Part shown: positions 56,446 to 64,000 of the stretch, one piece after another
How the letters are laid out: the number at the start of each line of letters is the position of its first letter
Numbering within the stretch: the first letter of the stretch is position 1
Source: UBA6022 sp049295575
Lineage (GTDB): Bacteria > Patescibacteriota > Saccharimonadia > Saccharimonadales > Saccharimonadaceae
Reading direction: 5' to 3'
Length of the DNA: 64,000 bases
Assembly: GCA_049295575.1 (NCBI GenBank)
Contig: JBAQQX010000003.1
Span: 1 to 64,000 of the forward strand
Made by a program: the position numbers and the translations under genes
The notes under the pieces: generated by a model
Told to the model about the DNA's origin: nothing
The model's database searches: none
The model's input: only the letters and a program-made list of their open reading frames with translations

Positions 56446-57114
56446 ATGCTTGATCATCACATCCAACGTTCTATTGTCTACCAACTCGCCTTTGAGCCCA
56501 GTATGCGATTTGGAGAGCTTAAACCTGATGATATCGACAATAAGCTATTCACCTATCACCTCAAAAAAGTCATGGCAGCTGGCTACGTCGCAAAGAACGA
56601 CGATGGGCTTTATATACTTACGTCCGAGGGACGTCGCATAGGCGCTGGCGCCCTGAAGAGCGAACACCGCCTCATTGATCGTGCATATTCCACCCTCCTC
56701 TTGGCAATTCGCCGTAAGCATGACGGCGCCTGGCTTCTCTACCGACGAAATACTCATCCGATGATTGGTCTAGCGGGGTTTATGCACGTGCAACCGGTAG
56801 TAGATATGCCCAGCACGGAGATTGCACGTCTGGAATGTCGAGACAAAACTGGTCTTGACGGAGAATTCAGCGTTCATGGCCATGGCTATTTTCGCGTATA
56901 TGACAAGGACCAGCTCGAAAGCTTTATTCATTTCACGCTCCTTGTTTGTGACGACATCCACGGCGAACTGACACCGAACAACATACTTGCCGATTACTTC
57001 TGGGAGATGGCGCCCGACTTTAGTGCACCGCACATGCTACCGAACATGCAGACCCTCCACGAACTATATACTGGACCGTCAGGCGCATTTACTGAGCAAA
57101 CATTTCATCTTTAA
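56446..57114 (+). CDS. Winged-helix protein with degenerate NUDIX domain
   Basis: A 222-residue protein: an N-terminal winged-helix-like DNA-binding segment (MRFGELKPDDIDNKLFTYHLKKVMAAGYV...LTSEGRR, about 20-66) and a C-terminal NUDIX-like fold starting STLLLAIRRKHDGAWLLYRRNTHP. The NUDIX box position reads GFMHVQPVVDMPSTEIARLE, with REUxEE replaced by RLECRDK, so catalysis is lost. This layout resembles NrtR-type regulators in which a dead NUDIX domain binds a nucleotide ligand, though domain order is reversed. Extended -10 TG-C-TATACT (56432-56437), 8 nt before ATG. Confidence 0.75.
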   Translation: MLDHHIQRSIVYQLAFEPSMRFGELKPDDIDNKLFTYHLKKVMAAGYVAKNDDGLYILTSEGRRIGAGALKSEHRLIDRAYSTLLLAIRRKHDGAWLLYRRNTHPMIGLAGFMHVQPVVDMPSTEIARLECRDKTGLDGEFSVHGHGYFRVYDKDQLESFIHFTLLVCDDIHGELTPNNILADYFWEMAPDFSAPHMLPNMQTLHELYTGPSGAFTEQTFHL

Positions 57115-57845
57115 ACAGTGCGCGGATAGTCTTCGATTGCTTCTTCGTAGGCTTCGAAGGCACCGTTTGGCGCGTTGCGGCGCCAGTAGACAGCAAGATC
57201 GCTATTGGGATCGGCCAATTGAGCAACTGACGGATGTGAGCCGACCTGGTCACCAAAGACACGAGCTTGTTCGAGCATCGTGAGCGATGCTTCGCGTGCT
57301 AAATTCTGAACGTCAAACGGACTATATGAATCCGCCACTGTACCAACTTCGGCGCAGGCAAGCTGAAGCGAGACATTCCCAAGTTGCCGACCAAGTTGCT
57401 GTTGGTGACGAGCCGTGGAGCGGCGCTCTACTTTAGTTGCAACAAGCGCCTCTGCGATCGTTGCCGCCTCGACAAGTCCCTGCTGCGCTTTTGTAAGCAA
57501 GCCGCTTTTCGATTCACGCCAATCCGACTCTTCGTCAGCGAGCGTCGGAAGATTAAGGCGACGACGCATTACAGGCGAATGCGCAGCGTAGTTATACCAG
57601 CCAGCATTTAGCCCGCTCATAGCAATTAATGTGCCGGCAAATGCCACATCCTCCGGCTGCTCGACAGATCGCATAATCTGATGGGCGATAGATAGGCCAT
57701 CACGCTGATGCTCGGCAAGAAGCGTACCGCTTGGTAGTGAGCGTCGTCGTTCTATTTCAGTCATTGAGCGTGCTCGTTCAGGGACATAATGACGATCGTC
57801 AAGGTGTTGTTTAGGTAGGTCAAAATTTCGATAAGGTTTATTCAT
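57111..57845 (-). CDS. Hypothetical 244-residue helical protein
   Basis: A soluble, Arg/Glu/Gln-rich, mostly helical protein from MNKPYRNFDLPKQHLDDRHY to EDYPRTV. No family recognised. The frame is open to 57872, but CATAGT lies 6 nt before the ATG at 57845 as a leaderless -10. It overlaps the convergent HTH/NUDIX gene by 4 bp. Confidence 0.65.
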   Translation of the reverse strand: MNKPYRNFDLPKQHLDDRHYVPERARSMTEIERRRSLPSGTLLAEHQRDGLSIAHQIMRSVEQPEDVAFAGTLIAMSGLNAGWYNYAAHSPVMRRRLNLPTLADEESDWRESKSGLLTKAQQGLVEAATIAEALVATKVERRSTARHQQQLGRQLGNVSLQLACAEVGTVADSYSPFDVQNLAREASLTMLEQARVFGDQVGSHPSVAQLADPNSDLAVYWRRNAPNGAFEAYEEAIEDYPRTV

Positions 57846-57901
57846 ACTTCTACTATGTGCCACGCGACACATAAAAGCAGTGAAGACTTTTTCACTAAGT
57901 A

Positions 57902-58366
57902 CTAGGCGCGTTTCAATGGGACTTTTTTGAGCGGACGAACAGTACTTGCAATACTAATAGCTACGGCGATGAGTACGACGTTCTTAATGATATATTGTCC
58001 TTCGAGTGACGGAACGAATGGATACATCCACACCATATCAGCGAGTAGCACAAGCGGTGAACAGACAAGAACCATGTGCCCGACCATGACGGCAATTGCA
58101 AGCCGAGTAAGCTTCGGGAATAAGAAAAGCAGTCCGATAATACATTCAATAATTGCCAGTGTAAGATAGAGCGGATCAAACCAATCAGCACCAACTGTTC
58201 GCAGTGTCAGTGCTTCGGCCAGTGGCGTTGCCGGGCTCAACCCCAAGACCTTTAAAATACCGAACCAAAAGTAGACGACAAAAAGGCTACCTCGTGCAAG
58301 TGGCGTGTACCATTTTTGAAACCAGTGAATTAACTGAAGATCGACGGCTTCAATATGCTTTTTCAT
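57902..58366 (-). CDS. DoxX-like membrane protein
   Basis: A 154-residue protein with four helices and GSLFVVYFWFGILKVLGLSPATPL, the opening typical for DoxX/YkgB-type proteins, followed by a helix LTLAIIECIIGLLFLFP. Role unknown, perhaps redox-linked membrane function as in other DoxX proteins. TATACT (58375-58380) ends 8 nt before the ATG. It is the second DoxX-like gene of the window. Confidence 0.75.
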   Translation of the reverse strand: MKKHIEAVDLQLIHWFQKWYTPLARGSLFVVYFWFGILKVLGLSPATPLAEALTLRTVGADWFDPLYLTLAIIECIIGLLFLFPKLTRLAIAVMVGHMVLVCSPLVLLADMVWMYPFVPSLEGQYIIKNVVLIAVAISIASTVRPLKKVPLKRA

Positions 58367-58422
58367 CTGATTAAAGTATAGCTGATGTACTCAGATATGT
58401 CATTGTACTTATGCTAAGTCAG

Positions 58423-59328
58423 CTAGGCGGTTGCGCCGATTTTAGCATTTTCACGACACATATCGGCGTGGAACAAAAGATCAGGATTCTGCTTACAGTT
58501 CAAGCAGATAAGAACAAGGTCGTTACAATTTGCCCAGGCGCAGTTTTCGAAGTTAGCCGTTGGACCTTGGCAATGAGTACACTCGCCAATTGTCTTAGCA
58601 TGATCACTAAAGTCAATCGTCATGCGATCATCAAAGACGCGCAAACTTCCTTCCCATAGTCCGTCATCGCCATACGCCTCACCGTATTTCACAATACCGC
58701 CATCAATTTGGTAGACTTCACTGAACCCACGCTTTTTCATCATAGCGCTAATAACTTCGCAGCGGATGCCACCAGTACAGTACGTGATTATCTTTTTGTT
58801 TTTAATATCATCATACTTATCACTTTCAAGTTCAGCGATGAAGTCACGTGAGGTATTCGTATTTGGCACCACGGCGTTCTTGAACTTACCGATCTTGGCC
58901 TCATGCTCGTTACGACCATCGAAGAAGATAACGTCGTCACCGTACTTCTCAACTAGTTCATGAACTTGATGCGGCTTAAGATGCTTGCCGCCACCAATAA
59001 CGCCGTTTTCGTCAACGTCAAATTCATCGTCGCTATTTTTAAACCCAACAAGTTCACGTCGCGCTTTCACGCTCATACGAGGGAAGTCCTCGCGGCCACC
59101 ATCGCTCCATTTGAAGACAACATCCTTAAAGCCGGCAAATTGTTTCGTTGCCTTAATATACGCCTTGAGATCATCCATCTCACCGCCGACCGTACCGTTA
59201 ATGCCATGAGGGCTCACAAGAATACGGCCCTGAAGATTTAGGCTATCGCATAATGTCTTTTGCCATAGCTTCATCGTTCCCGGATCATTGATGGGCGTAA
59301 ATTTATAATAAAGTAGAATTTTTTGCAT
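58423..59328 (-). CDS. trhO: tRNA uridine(34) hydroxylase (rhodanese family)
   Basis: A 301-residue TrhO/YceA (UPF0176) protein that makes 5-hydroxyuridine at position 34 of tRNA. The N-terminal domain has GRILVSPHGINGTVGG; the rhodanese domain has the active-site loop YCTGGIRCE (Cys near 185) and YQIDGGIVKYGE; the C-terminal region has paired cysteines (GECTHC, NCAWANCND, ICLNCKQN). TATAAT (59337-59342) is 8 nt before the ATG. Confidence 0.95.
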   Translation of the reverse strand: MQKILLYYKFTPINDPGTMKLWQKTLCDSLNLQGRILVSPHGINGTVGGEMDDLKAYIKATKQFAGFKDVVFKWSDGGREDFPRMSVKARRELVGFKNSDDEFDVDENGVIGGGKHLKPHQVHELVEKYGDDVIFFDGRNEHEAKIGKFKNAVVPNTNTSRDFIAELESDKYDDIKNKKIITYCTGGIRCEVISAMMKKRGFSEVYQIDGGIVKYGEAYGDDGLWEGSLRVFDDRMTIDFSDHAKTIGECTHCQGPTANFENCAWANCNDLVLICLNCKQNPDLLFHADMCRENAKIGATA

Positions 59329-59463
59329 CGTTACCTATTATACTATATAATTACGTTTACTATGACCCCCATGGGTCCTCTATACGCAGACGTTTGGACG
59401 ACCAAACCAATAGCGATATCAATCTTGATATAAAATTATTATCACCCACACTAAAGGAGGTTT

Positions 59464-61230
59464 ATGCCTACTACACATTCATCAAAACGTATCGTCGGCT
59501 TTCTGTTCGGCTTATGGCGCGTTGCACCGGCTGCCAGCTGGTCAATGATCGGCACGCAGATTGTCTTTTCTGCGCTGACAACAACCATTGCGCCGATATT
59601 CGTCTCTCAGCTACTTACTCGCATTGCGAGTGGTTCGGCCACGCTTCATGACAGCATGGGGCTATTAATTGGCTATGCTATCATTCTTTTTCTCGGAGAT
59701 GTCGTAGCTGTCCGTGTCACTATTGCCCTTGCCTTTATAGCAGAAACAAAAATGCAAGCAGCGGTCTCGACGCAAATCTTGTCACACCTAACTGCCAAGA
59801 GCCTTGGTTATCACGCTGATCGCATGAGTGGCGGCACCGTATCAGACACGACAAAGTTAGTCGGTAGTGTTGAGCGGTTCTGGGACACATTAATCTTTAC
59901 CGCCGTGCCAATTACGACCACGATCATTTCCGTTTGTATTGCTCTGTCTTTCCTTTTCTGGCAGTATGCTGTCGTTCTCGCTGTTTTGTCGATTATTATT
60001 ATCTTTACGATCATCAAAGCCCAGACCGCCATTGCCCCTATTAGCCGAAAATCATCTGAAAAATTCAGTGCAGCTACCGCCTATCTCGCCGACGTCGTTA
60101 GTAACATTACGACCGTCAAAGCCTTTGCTCGCAGCACCCACGAACATGCCGAGTACGGCAAGCGCATTAAAGTATGGCGTAAAGCATCAATGAAAGAAAT
60201 GAAGAGCGTTCTTATTATCACTGGATCGTTTGGCGCGATGATGACTGTCATGAATATTAGCGCCCTGCTTGCAGCTGTTCTTGCGACCGAGTATCACCTG
60301 GCGAGTATCGGCGTCACCTATCTTATGATCGTCTACACCCTAAACGTCGTATCGCAGCTATGGGCCGTATCGAGCACGACTCGCGCCTATCAGCGTATTC
60401 TTGGTGACGCTGGTCCGATGATCAGCACGCTCGATGATCCGATCGAACTAAAAGACCCAGAATCACCTCAGCCTCTTGTTGTCTCAAAGGGTAAGATTGA
60501 TTTTGACAATATTACCTTCACGCATGCTGAAAATGACGACGCTCTGTTTAAAGACTTTACTCTTACGATTGCACCTGGTGAGCGCATCGGCCTTGTTGGA
60601 CGCTCAGGCTCAGGCAAAACCAGCCTGACTCGTCTCCTGCTTCGTTTCAACGATATCGAAAATGGTGCTATCACCATTGACGATCAGCCAATTAACCAAG
60701 TTACCCAAAATGACCTACGCCAAACAATTGCCTACGTCGCTCAGGAACCCGTACTATTCCATCGTAGCCTGCGGGATAATATCGCGTATGCAAATCCTGA
60801 TGCTACTGATAAGCAAATTGAGCATGCCATTCGTCAGGCTAATGCCTACGATTTCATCCAGAAGCTGCCCAAAGGCCTCGATACGATCGTTGGTGAGCGT
60901 GGCGTAAAACTAAGTGGCGGGCAGCGTCAGCGTATTGCAATTGCTCGTGCAATTCTAAAGGACGCACCGATTCTCGTCCTTGATGAGGCGACCAGCGCGC
61001 TTGATAGCGAAAGCGAAAAGCTAATTCAGGATGCACTCAAGCATCTGATGAAAAACCGTACGTCGATCGTTATTGCCCATCGTCTATCAACTATCGCCAG
61101 TCTTGATCGCATTATCGTTCTCGATAATGGTCAGATTATTGAGCAAGGCTCACATAGTAATCTTCTTACAAAGAACGGTATCTATGCCAAGCTTTGGAAT
61201 CACCAATCTGGTGGATTTATCGAAGAATAA
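59464..61230 (+). CDS. ABC exporter, fused transmembrane and ATPase domains
   Basis: A 588-residue half-transporter of the MsbA/lipid-drug exporter type. Six helices fill about residues 20-320; the ATPase has Walker A GRSGSGKTS, the Q loop YVAQEPVLFH, the signature LSGGQRQRIAIARAIL, Walker B ILVLDEATSALD and the H loop IVIAHRLSTI. It works as a homodimer or with a partner elsewhere. AAAGGAGG precedes the ATG at 59464. Ends with a terminator shared with rplY. Confidence 0.95.
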   Translation: MPTTHSSKRIVGFLFGLWRVAPAASWSMIGTQIVFSALTTTIAPIFVSQLLTRIASGSATLHDSMGLLIGYAIILFLGDVVAVRVTIALAFIAETKMQAAVSTQILSHLTAKSLGYHADRMSGGTVSDTTKLVGSVERFWDTLIFTAVPITTTIISVCIALSFLFWQYAVVLAVLSIIIIFTIIKAQTAIAPISRKSSEKFSAATAYLADVVSNITTVKAFARSTHEHAEYGKRIKVWRKASMKEMKSVLIITGSFGAMMTVMNISALLAAVLATEYHLASIGVTYLMIVYTLNVVSQLWAVSSTTRAYQRILGDAGPMISTLDDPIELKDPESPQPLVVSKGKIDFDNITFTHAENDDALFKDFTLTIAPGERIGLVGRSGSGKTSLTRLLLRFNDIENGAITIDDQPINQVTQNDLRQTIAYVAQEPVLFHRSLRDNIAYANPDATDKQIEHAIRQANAYDFIQKLPKGLDTIVGERGVKLSGGQRQRIAIARAILKDAPILVLDEATSALDSESEKLIQDALKHLMKNRTSIVIAHRLSTIASLDRIIVLDNGQIIEQGSHSNLLTKNGIYAKLWNHQSGGFIEE

Positions 61231-61262
61231 AAAATAGCTGCCGAGTGGCAGCTATTTTTTTA
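61229..61262. terminator. Shared bidirectional terminator
   Basis: AAAATAGCTGCC-GAGT-GGCAGCTATTTT with outer A and T tracts between the convergent ABC exporter and rplY genes. Confidence 0.92.
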
Positions 61263-61272
61263 CTCATATAAT

Positions 61273-62010
61273 TTACTTATTGGCGTCAACGTTAGATTGC
61301 TTTGGCTCTTTTTGATCTTTGCCACCTGGGCGAGATTCTTCAGCCTGTGTATCTTGGCGTGTATCGCTACCGTTATCGGCTTCGATATCAGCAACATCGT
61401 CAATCTCGGCGTCACCACCAGCTGCATCATTCGCCGCCTGCAGTGCGCTTGGTTCGTAGACGTTAGCAATCACAAGATCCATATCCTGTTCATGATCGGC
61501 AAATTCAACACCGCTAGGCAGCGTTAAGTCGGCAATCGTCAGCTTGTCATCGGCGTCGGTAAGGTCGAGAATTGAAATCTCTAGTACATCCGGAAGGTTT
61601 GCCGCAATCGCACGAACTTCAACGTGCTCAATAGCCTGAAGGACGACAAGTCCAGCTTTTTCAGCCGCACTTTCACCTTCGCCAACCAGACGGATTGGCA
61701 CTTCAGTCACGATCTTCTCGTTCTGCTTAATAGTATGGAACGCAACATGTCGTACGAGATGCTTCACTGGATGCATATCAATTGATTTGATAATAGCGAG
61801 CTTCTTCTTGCCATTAATTATAAGATGAACTGGCGTGTGCTTACCAGCACTCCGCGCAACCTTTGTCGTCTCTACGAGTGACGACTGTGTCACTAGTGGC
61901 TCGGCATGGCCGCCGTAGACAACACTTGGTACAATGTCTTGGTTTCGTAGCGTCGCAACCTTTTTGCCGCTTATACTACGTTCATCTAATGTTAATGTAA
62001 TATCGTTCAT
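61273..62010 (-). CDS. rplY: Large ribosomal subunit protein bL25, CTC type
   Basis: A 245-residue bL25/CTC protein binding 5S rRNA. The L25 domain (1-90) starts ITLTLDERSISGKKVATLRNQDIVPSVVYG; the TL5/CTC domain follows (VEVRAIAANLPDVLEISILDL); a long acidic low-complexity tail (about 200-245) ends NVDANK. AAGGAG precedes the ATG. Confidence 0.95.
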   Translation of the reverse strand: MNDITLTLDERSISGKKVATLRNQDIVPSVVYGGHAEPLVTQSSLVETTKVARSAGKHTPVHLIINGKKKLAIIKSIDMHPVKHLVRHVAFHTIKQNEKIVTEVPIRLVGEGESAAEKAGLVVLQAIEHVEVRAIAANLPDVLEISILDLTDADDKLTIADLTLPSGVEFADHEQDMDLVIANVYEPSALQAANDAAGGDAEIDDVADIEADNGSDTRQDTQAEESRPGGKDQKEPKQSNVDANK

Positions 62011-62095
62011 GTTCTACTCCTTAATCTGATCTCAGTCGTTTGTAGTACATCTCCTATTATAGCACTATGCCCGTTCGTGCTAGAATGAGATGAGT

Positions 62096-62806
62096 ATGTT
62101 AGAACTAATTGCACACAACCTTACCTTCGTCAGCGCGCTGCCCGGATTCGACCTTCAAGAACTTATTAAATGGGCTGGGCCAATTGGCGTTGCCGCTATT
62201 GTCTTCGCCGAAAGTGGCCTCCTTATCGGCTTCTTCCTACCTGGCGATAGTCTGCTATTTACGGCCGGTTTCTTGGTGCAGATCGGTGTCATGCCAATCA
62301 ATATCCACCTCCTCGTCTTTATTCTATTTCTCGCAGCCGTTCTTGGCGACAATGTCGGCTACACTTTCGGCCGTCGTGTTGGACGAAAGCTGTTTGATCG
62401 TAAAAATTCCCGCCTCTTTAAGAAAGATCACCTTGAAAAGGCCGAGGCGTTCTACGAGAAGTACGGCAGTAAGACAATTATCATGGCGCGCTTTATTCCT
62501 GTCGTTCGCACCTTTGCTCCGATAGTCGCCGGTACTGCAAATATGCACTACAAGACTTTCGTTAGCTACAACATCATCGGCGGACTTCTCTGGGCAGCTG
62601 GCCTTACCTACCTCGGCTACTTCCTTGGTGATGTCTTTACGAATCGTCTCGGTCTCGACATCGATCAGGTTATTCTCCCAGCCGTTGCGATCATTATTCT
62701 TATTTCGATAATGCCACCAATTATCCATATCCTCAAAGACAAAGACCAGCGTACCGCGCTATGGAGCGGCACAAAGAAGCAACTAGCCGTCCTGTTTAAA
62801 AAGTAG
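62096..62806 (+). CDS. DedA/SNARE-associated membrane protein
   Basis: A 236-residue DedA-family protein with several hydrophobic helices and the family motifs FAESGLLIGFFLPGDSLLFTAGF, GDNVGYTFGRRVGR, F-x3-YG...ARFIPVVRTFAPIVAG and GGLLWAAGLTYLGYFLG. DedA proteins handle lipid translocation and membrane homeostasis. An ATG at 62090 is also in frame, but TAGAAT (62081-62086) with upstream TG leaves only 3 nt to it and 9 nt to 62096, so 62096 is preferred. Confidence 0.93.
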   Translation: MLELIAHNLTFVSALPGFDLQELIKWAGPIGVAAIVFAESGLLIGFFLPGDSLLFTAGFLVQIGVMPINIHLLVFILFLAAVLGDNVGYTFGRRVGRKLFDRKNSRLFKKDHLEKAEAFYEKYGSKTIIMARFIPVVRTFAPIVAGTANMHYKTFVSYNIIGGLLWAAGLTYLGYFLGDVFTNRLGLDIDQVILPAVAIIILISIMPPIIHILKDKDQRTALWSGTKKQLAVLFKK

Positions 62807-62820
62807 AACTACCGGCTCAT

Positions 62821-62856
62821 AAAAAATACGCGACCAATATGGCCGCGTATTTTTTA
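62821..62856. terminator. Shared bidirectional terminator
   Basis: AAAAAATACGCG-ACCAATATGGC-CGCGTATTTTTT between convergent dedA-like and uvrA genes. Confidence 0.9.
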
Positions 62857-62880
62857 TAGAGTATTACTACTATAGATTGC

Positions 62881-64000
62881 TTACTTCAAGAGTGGCTTTA
62901 AGTACTTGCCTGTAAATGATGCTGGGACCTTGGTAATCTCTTCTGGTGTTCCCTGAGCAACCACCACGCCACCACCCATACCGCCTTCTGGTCCCATGTC
63001 GATGACGTGATCGGCTGACTTAATAACATCGAGGTTGTGCTCGATAATCACCATACTATTACCACCTTCAACAAGCTTCTGGAGAATACCGAGTAGACGT
63101 TTAACGTCCGCACTATGAAGGCCTGTTGTTGGTTCATCAAGAATATAGAGCGTTTTACCTGTTGCGCGGCGAGACAGCTCAGTCGCAAGCTTAATACGCT
63201 GCGCTTCACCGCCACTAAAAGTTGTGGCTGGCTGACCAAGACGAATATAGCCAAGACCGACTTCAACCAGTGTCGTTAGCTTGCGAGCAATCGATGGAAC
63301 GTTTTCGAAGAATATCGCTGCCTGCTCAACAGTCATTTCGAGTACGTCGCTAATTGTCGAATCTTTATACTTAATCTCAAGCGCCTCGCGGTTATATCGC
63401 TTTCCATGACACTCGTCACAGGTCACATAGACATCAGGCAAGAAGTGCATCTCAATCTTAATGACGCCGTCACCCTGACAATTCTCGCAGCGGCCACCCT
63501 TAACGTTAAAGCTAAATCGTCCAGCCTTATAGCCACGAATATTCGCTTCTGGCGTACCTGCGAAAAGCTCACGAATTGGAGTAAAGACACCTGTATACGT
63601 TGCAGGGTTTGAGCGCGGCGTTCGTCCGATCGCCGACTGATCGATAACAATCGCCTTATCTAGATGCTTGATACCTTCAATATTCTCATGCGCACCTGGG
63701 ACAACGTGAGAACGATGTAGACGTGCCGATAGCTCTTTGGCAAGAATGTCGTTTACGAGCGTTGACTTACCGCTACCACTCACGCCGCTCACAACCGTAA
63801 TTACGCCTAGCGGGAATGACACATCAATATTCTTTAGGTTGTTTTCCGTAGCACCACGGATCACCAAATGACGATCCTTCACGACAGGACGACGCTTTTT
63901 AGGCACATCGATCTGTTCGGTGCCAGCCAAGTAGCGACCAGTAATACTGTCTTTATTTTTAGCTACTTCTTCTGGGGTACCCGCCGCCACGACATTGCCA
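62881..64000 (-). CDS. uvrA: UvrA excinuclease subunit, C-terminal part
   Basis: The last 373 residues of UvrA; the gene continues beyond the window edge (the frame is open to 64000, reading GNVVAAGTPEEVAKN). The second ATPase module is complete: Walker A GVSGSGKST, the C-terminal zinc finger (GRCENCQGDG...VTCDECHGKRY) with four cysteines, signature FSGGEAQRIKLATEL and Walker B LYILDEPTTGLH. It recognises DNA damage with UvrB and hands over to UvrC (50.1 kb). Confidence 0.97.
   Translation of the reverse strand, partial: GNVVAAGTPEEVAKNKDSITGRYLAGTEQIDVPKKRRPVVKDRHLVIRGATENNLKNIDVSFPLGVITVVSGVSGSGKSTLVNDILAKELSARLHRSHVVPGAHENIEGIKHLDKAIVIDQSAIGRTPRSNPATYTGVFTPIRELFAGTPEANIRGYKAGRFSFNVKGGRCENCQGDGVIKIEMHFLPDVYVTCDECHGKRYNREALEIKYKDSTISDVLEMTVEQAAIFFENVPSIARKLTTLVEVGLGYIRLGQPATTFSGGEAQRIKLATELSRRATGKTLYILDEPTTGLHSADVKRLLGILQKLVEGGNSMVIIEHNLDVIKSADHVIDMGPEGGMGGGVVVAQGTPEEITKVPASFTGKYLKPLLK

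Noticed and set aside
59360..59385. Second metal-type operator (GACCCCCATGGGTCC)
   Set aside because: It is upstream of trhO and resembles the 35.6-kb palindrome, but the arms are shorter and unequal, and it does not sit in a promoter spacer.

Overview
The window looks like chromosomal DNA of a small-genome bacterium of the Patescibacteria/CPR group, most likely a Candidatus Saccharibacteria (TM7) relative. The case rests on short, tightly packed genes read with the standard code, many stand-alone type IV pilin-like proteins with the N-terminus GFTIVELLIV, a slimmed DNA-repair set in which several cysteine metal sites are missing, and many short membrane or secreted proteins without obvious homologs. 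This placement is inferred from reading the sequence; no phylogeny was run. No phage, transposase, CRISPR array or rRNA operon was seen.

Layout. 0-9.9 kb is an accessory stretch: an SDR fragment, a P-loop kinase, an alpha/beta hydrolase, two pilins, a CIRCE-controlled small heat-shock gene, CorA, trmD and several small orphans. 10-16.3 kb is housekeeping: khpA, rpsP, the rpmF-nusB-NUDIX-rnc operon and leuS. 16.4-21.3 kb encodes envelope functions: a large anchored protein, a MurF-like ligase and a PilX-like minor pilin carrying RCC1-type repeats. 21.9-28.8 kb has an RRM protein facing an eight-gene operon lemA-htpX-membrane protein-ligA-MazG-Ham1-Ham1-PGPGW. 28.8-32.5 kb has two tRNAs, a secreted coiled-coil/prepilin pair, an inositol-phosphatase-like protein and a NUDIX protein. 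32.6-35.6 kb is a metal-resistance operon (CsoR/RcnR-like regulator, DUF305, CopB-type ATPase) with its operator inside the promoter. 35.8-45.7 kb has three tRNAs, a slipin, a pilin, rarA, a GT4/debranching-like/trehalase group and typA. 45.7-53.4 kb has an SBP_bac_5 lipoprotein-like binding protein, secG, an aminopeptidase, a pilin, uvrC, a SRAP protein and an EF-hand protein. 53.4-64 kb has a probable structured RNA, YitT, several orphans, an HTH/degenerate-NUDIX protein, trhO, an ABC exporter, L25, DedA and the C-terminal part of uvrA.

Two features tie the window together. First, about half of the genes have a -10 hexamer ending only 6-10 nt before the start codon, so they should be transcribed as leaderless mRNAs, while the others have a clear AGGAGG-type ribosome site. 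Second, metal- or cysteine-dependent parts of DNA-repair proteins are stripped: LigA has no zinc finger, UvrC has no cysteine at all, and the SRAP protein has lost Cys2 and two other catalytic residues, although UvrA keeps its zinc finger.

The best candidates for something undescribed are the ~360-nt promoter-to-terminator transcript without a credible ORF at 53.34-53.70 kb, the RCC1-bearing minor pilin, the Cys2-less SRAP protein beside uvrC, the recurring 3' tails behind successive single genes in the first 3 kb, and the YitT gene that has no ATG, GTG or TTG start.
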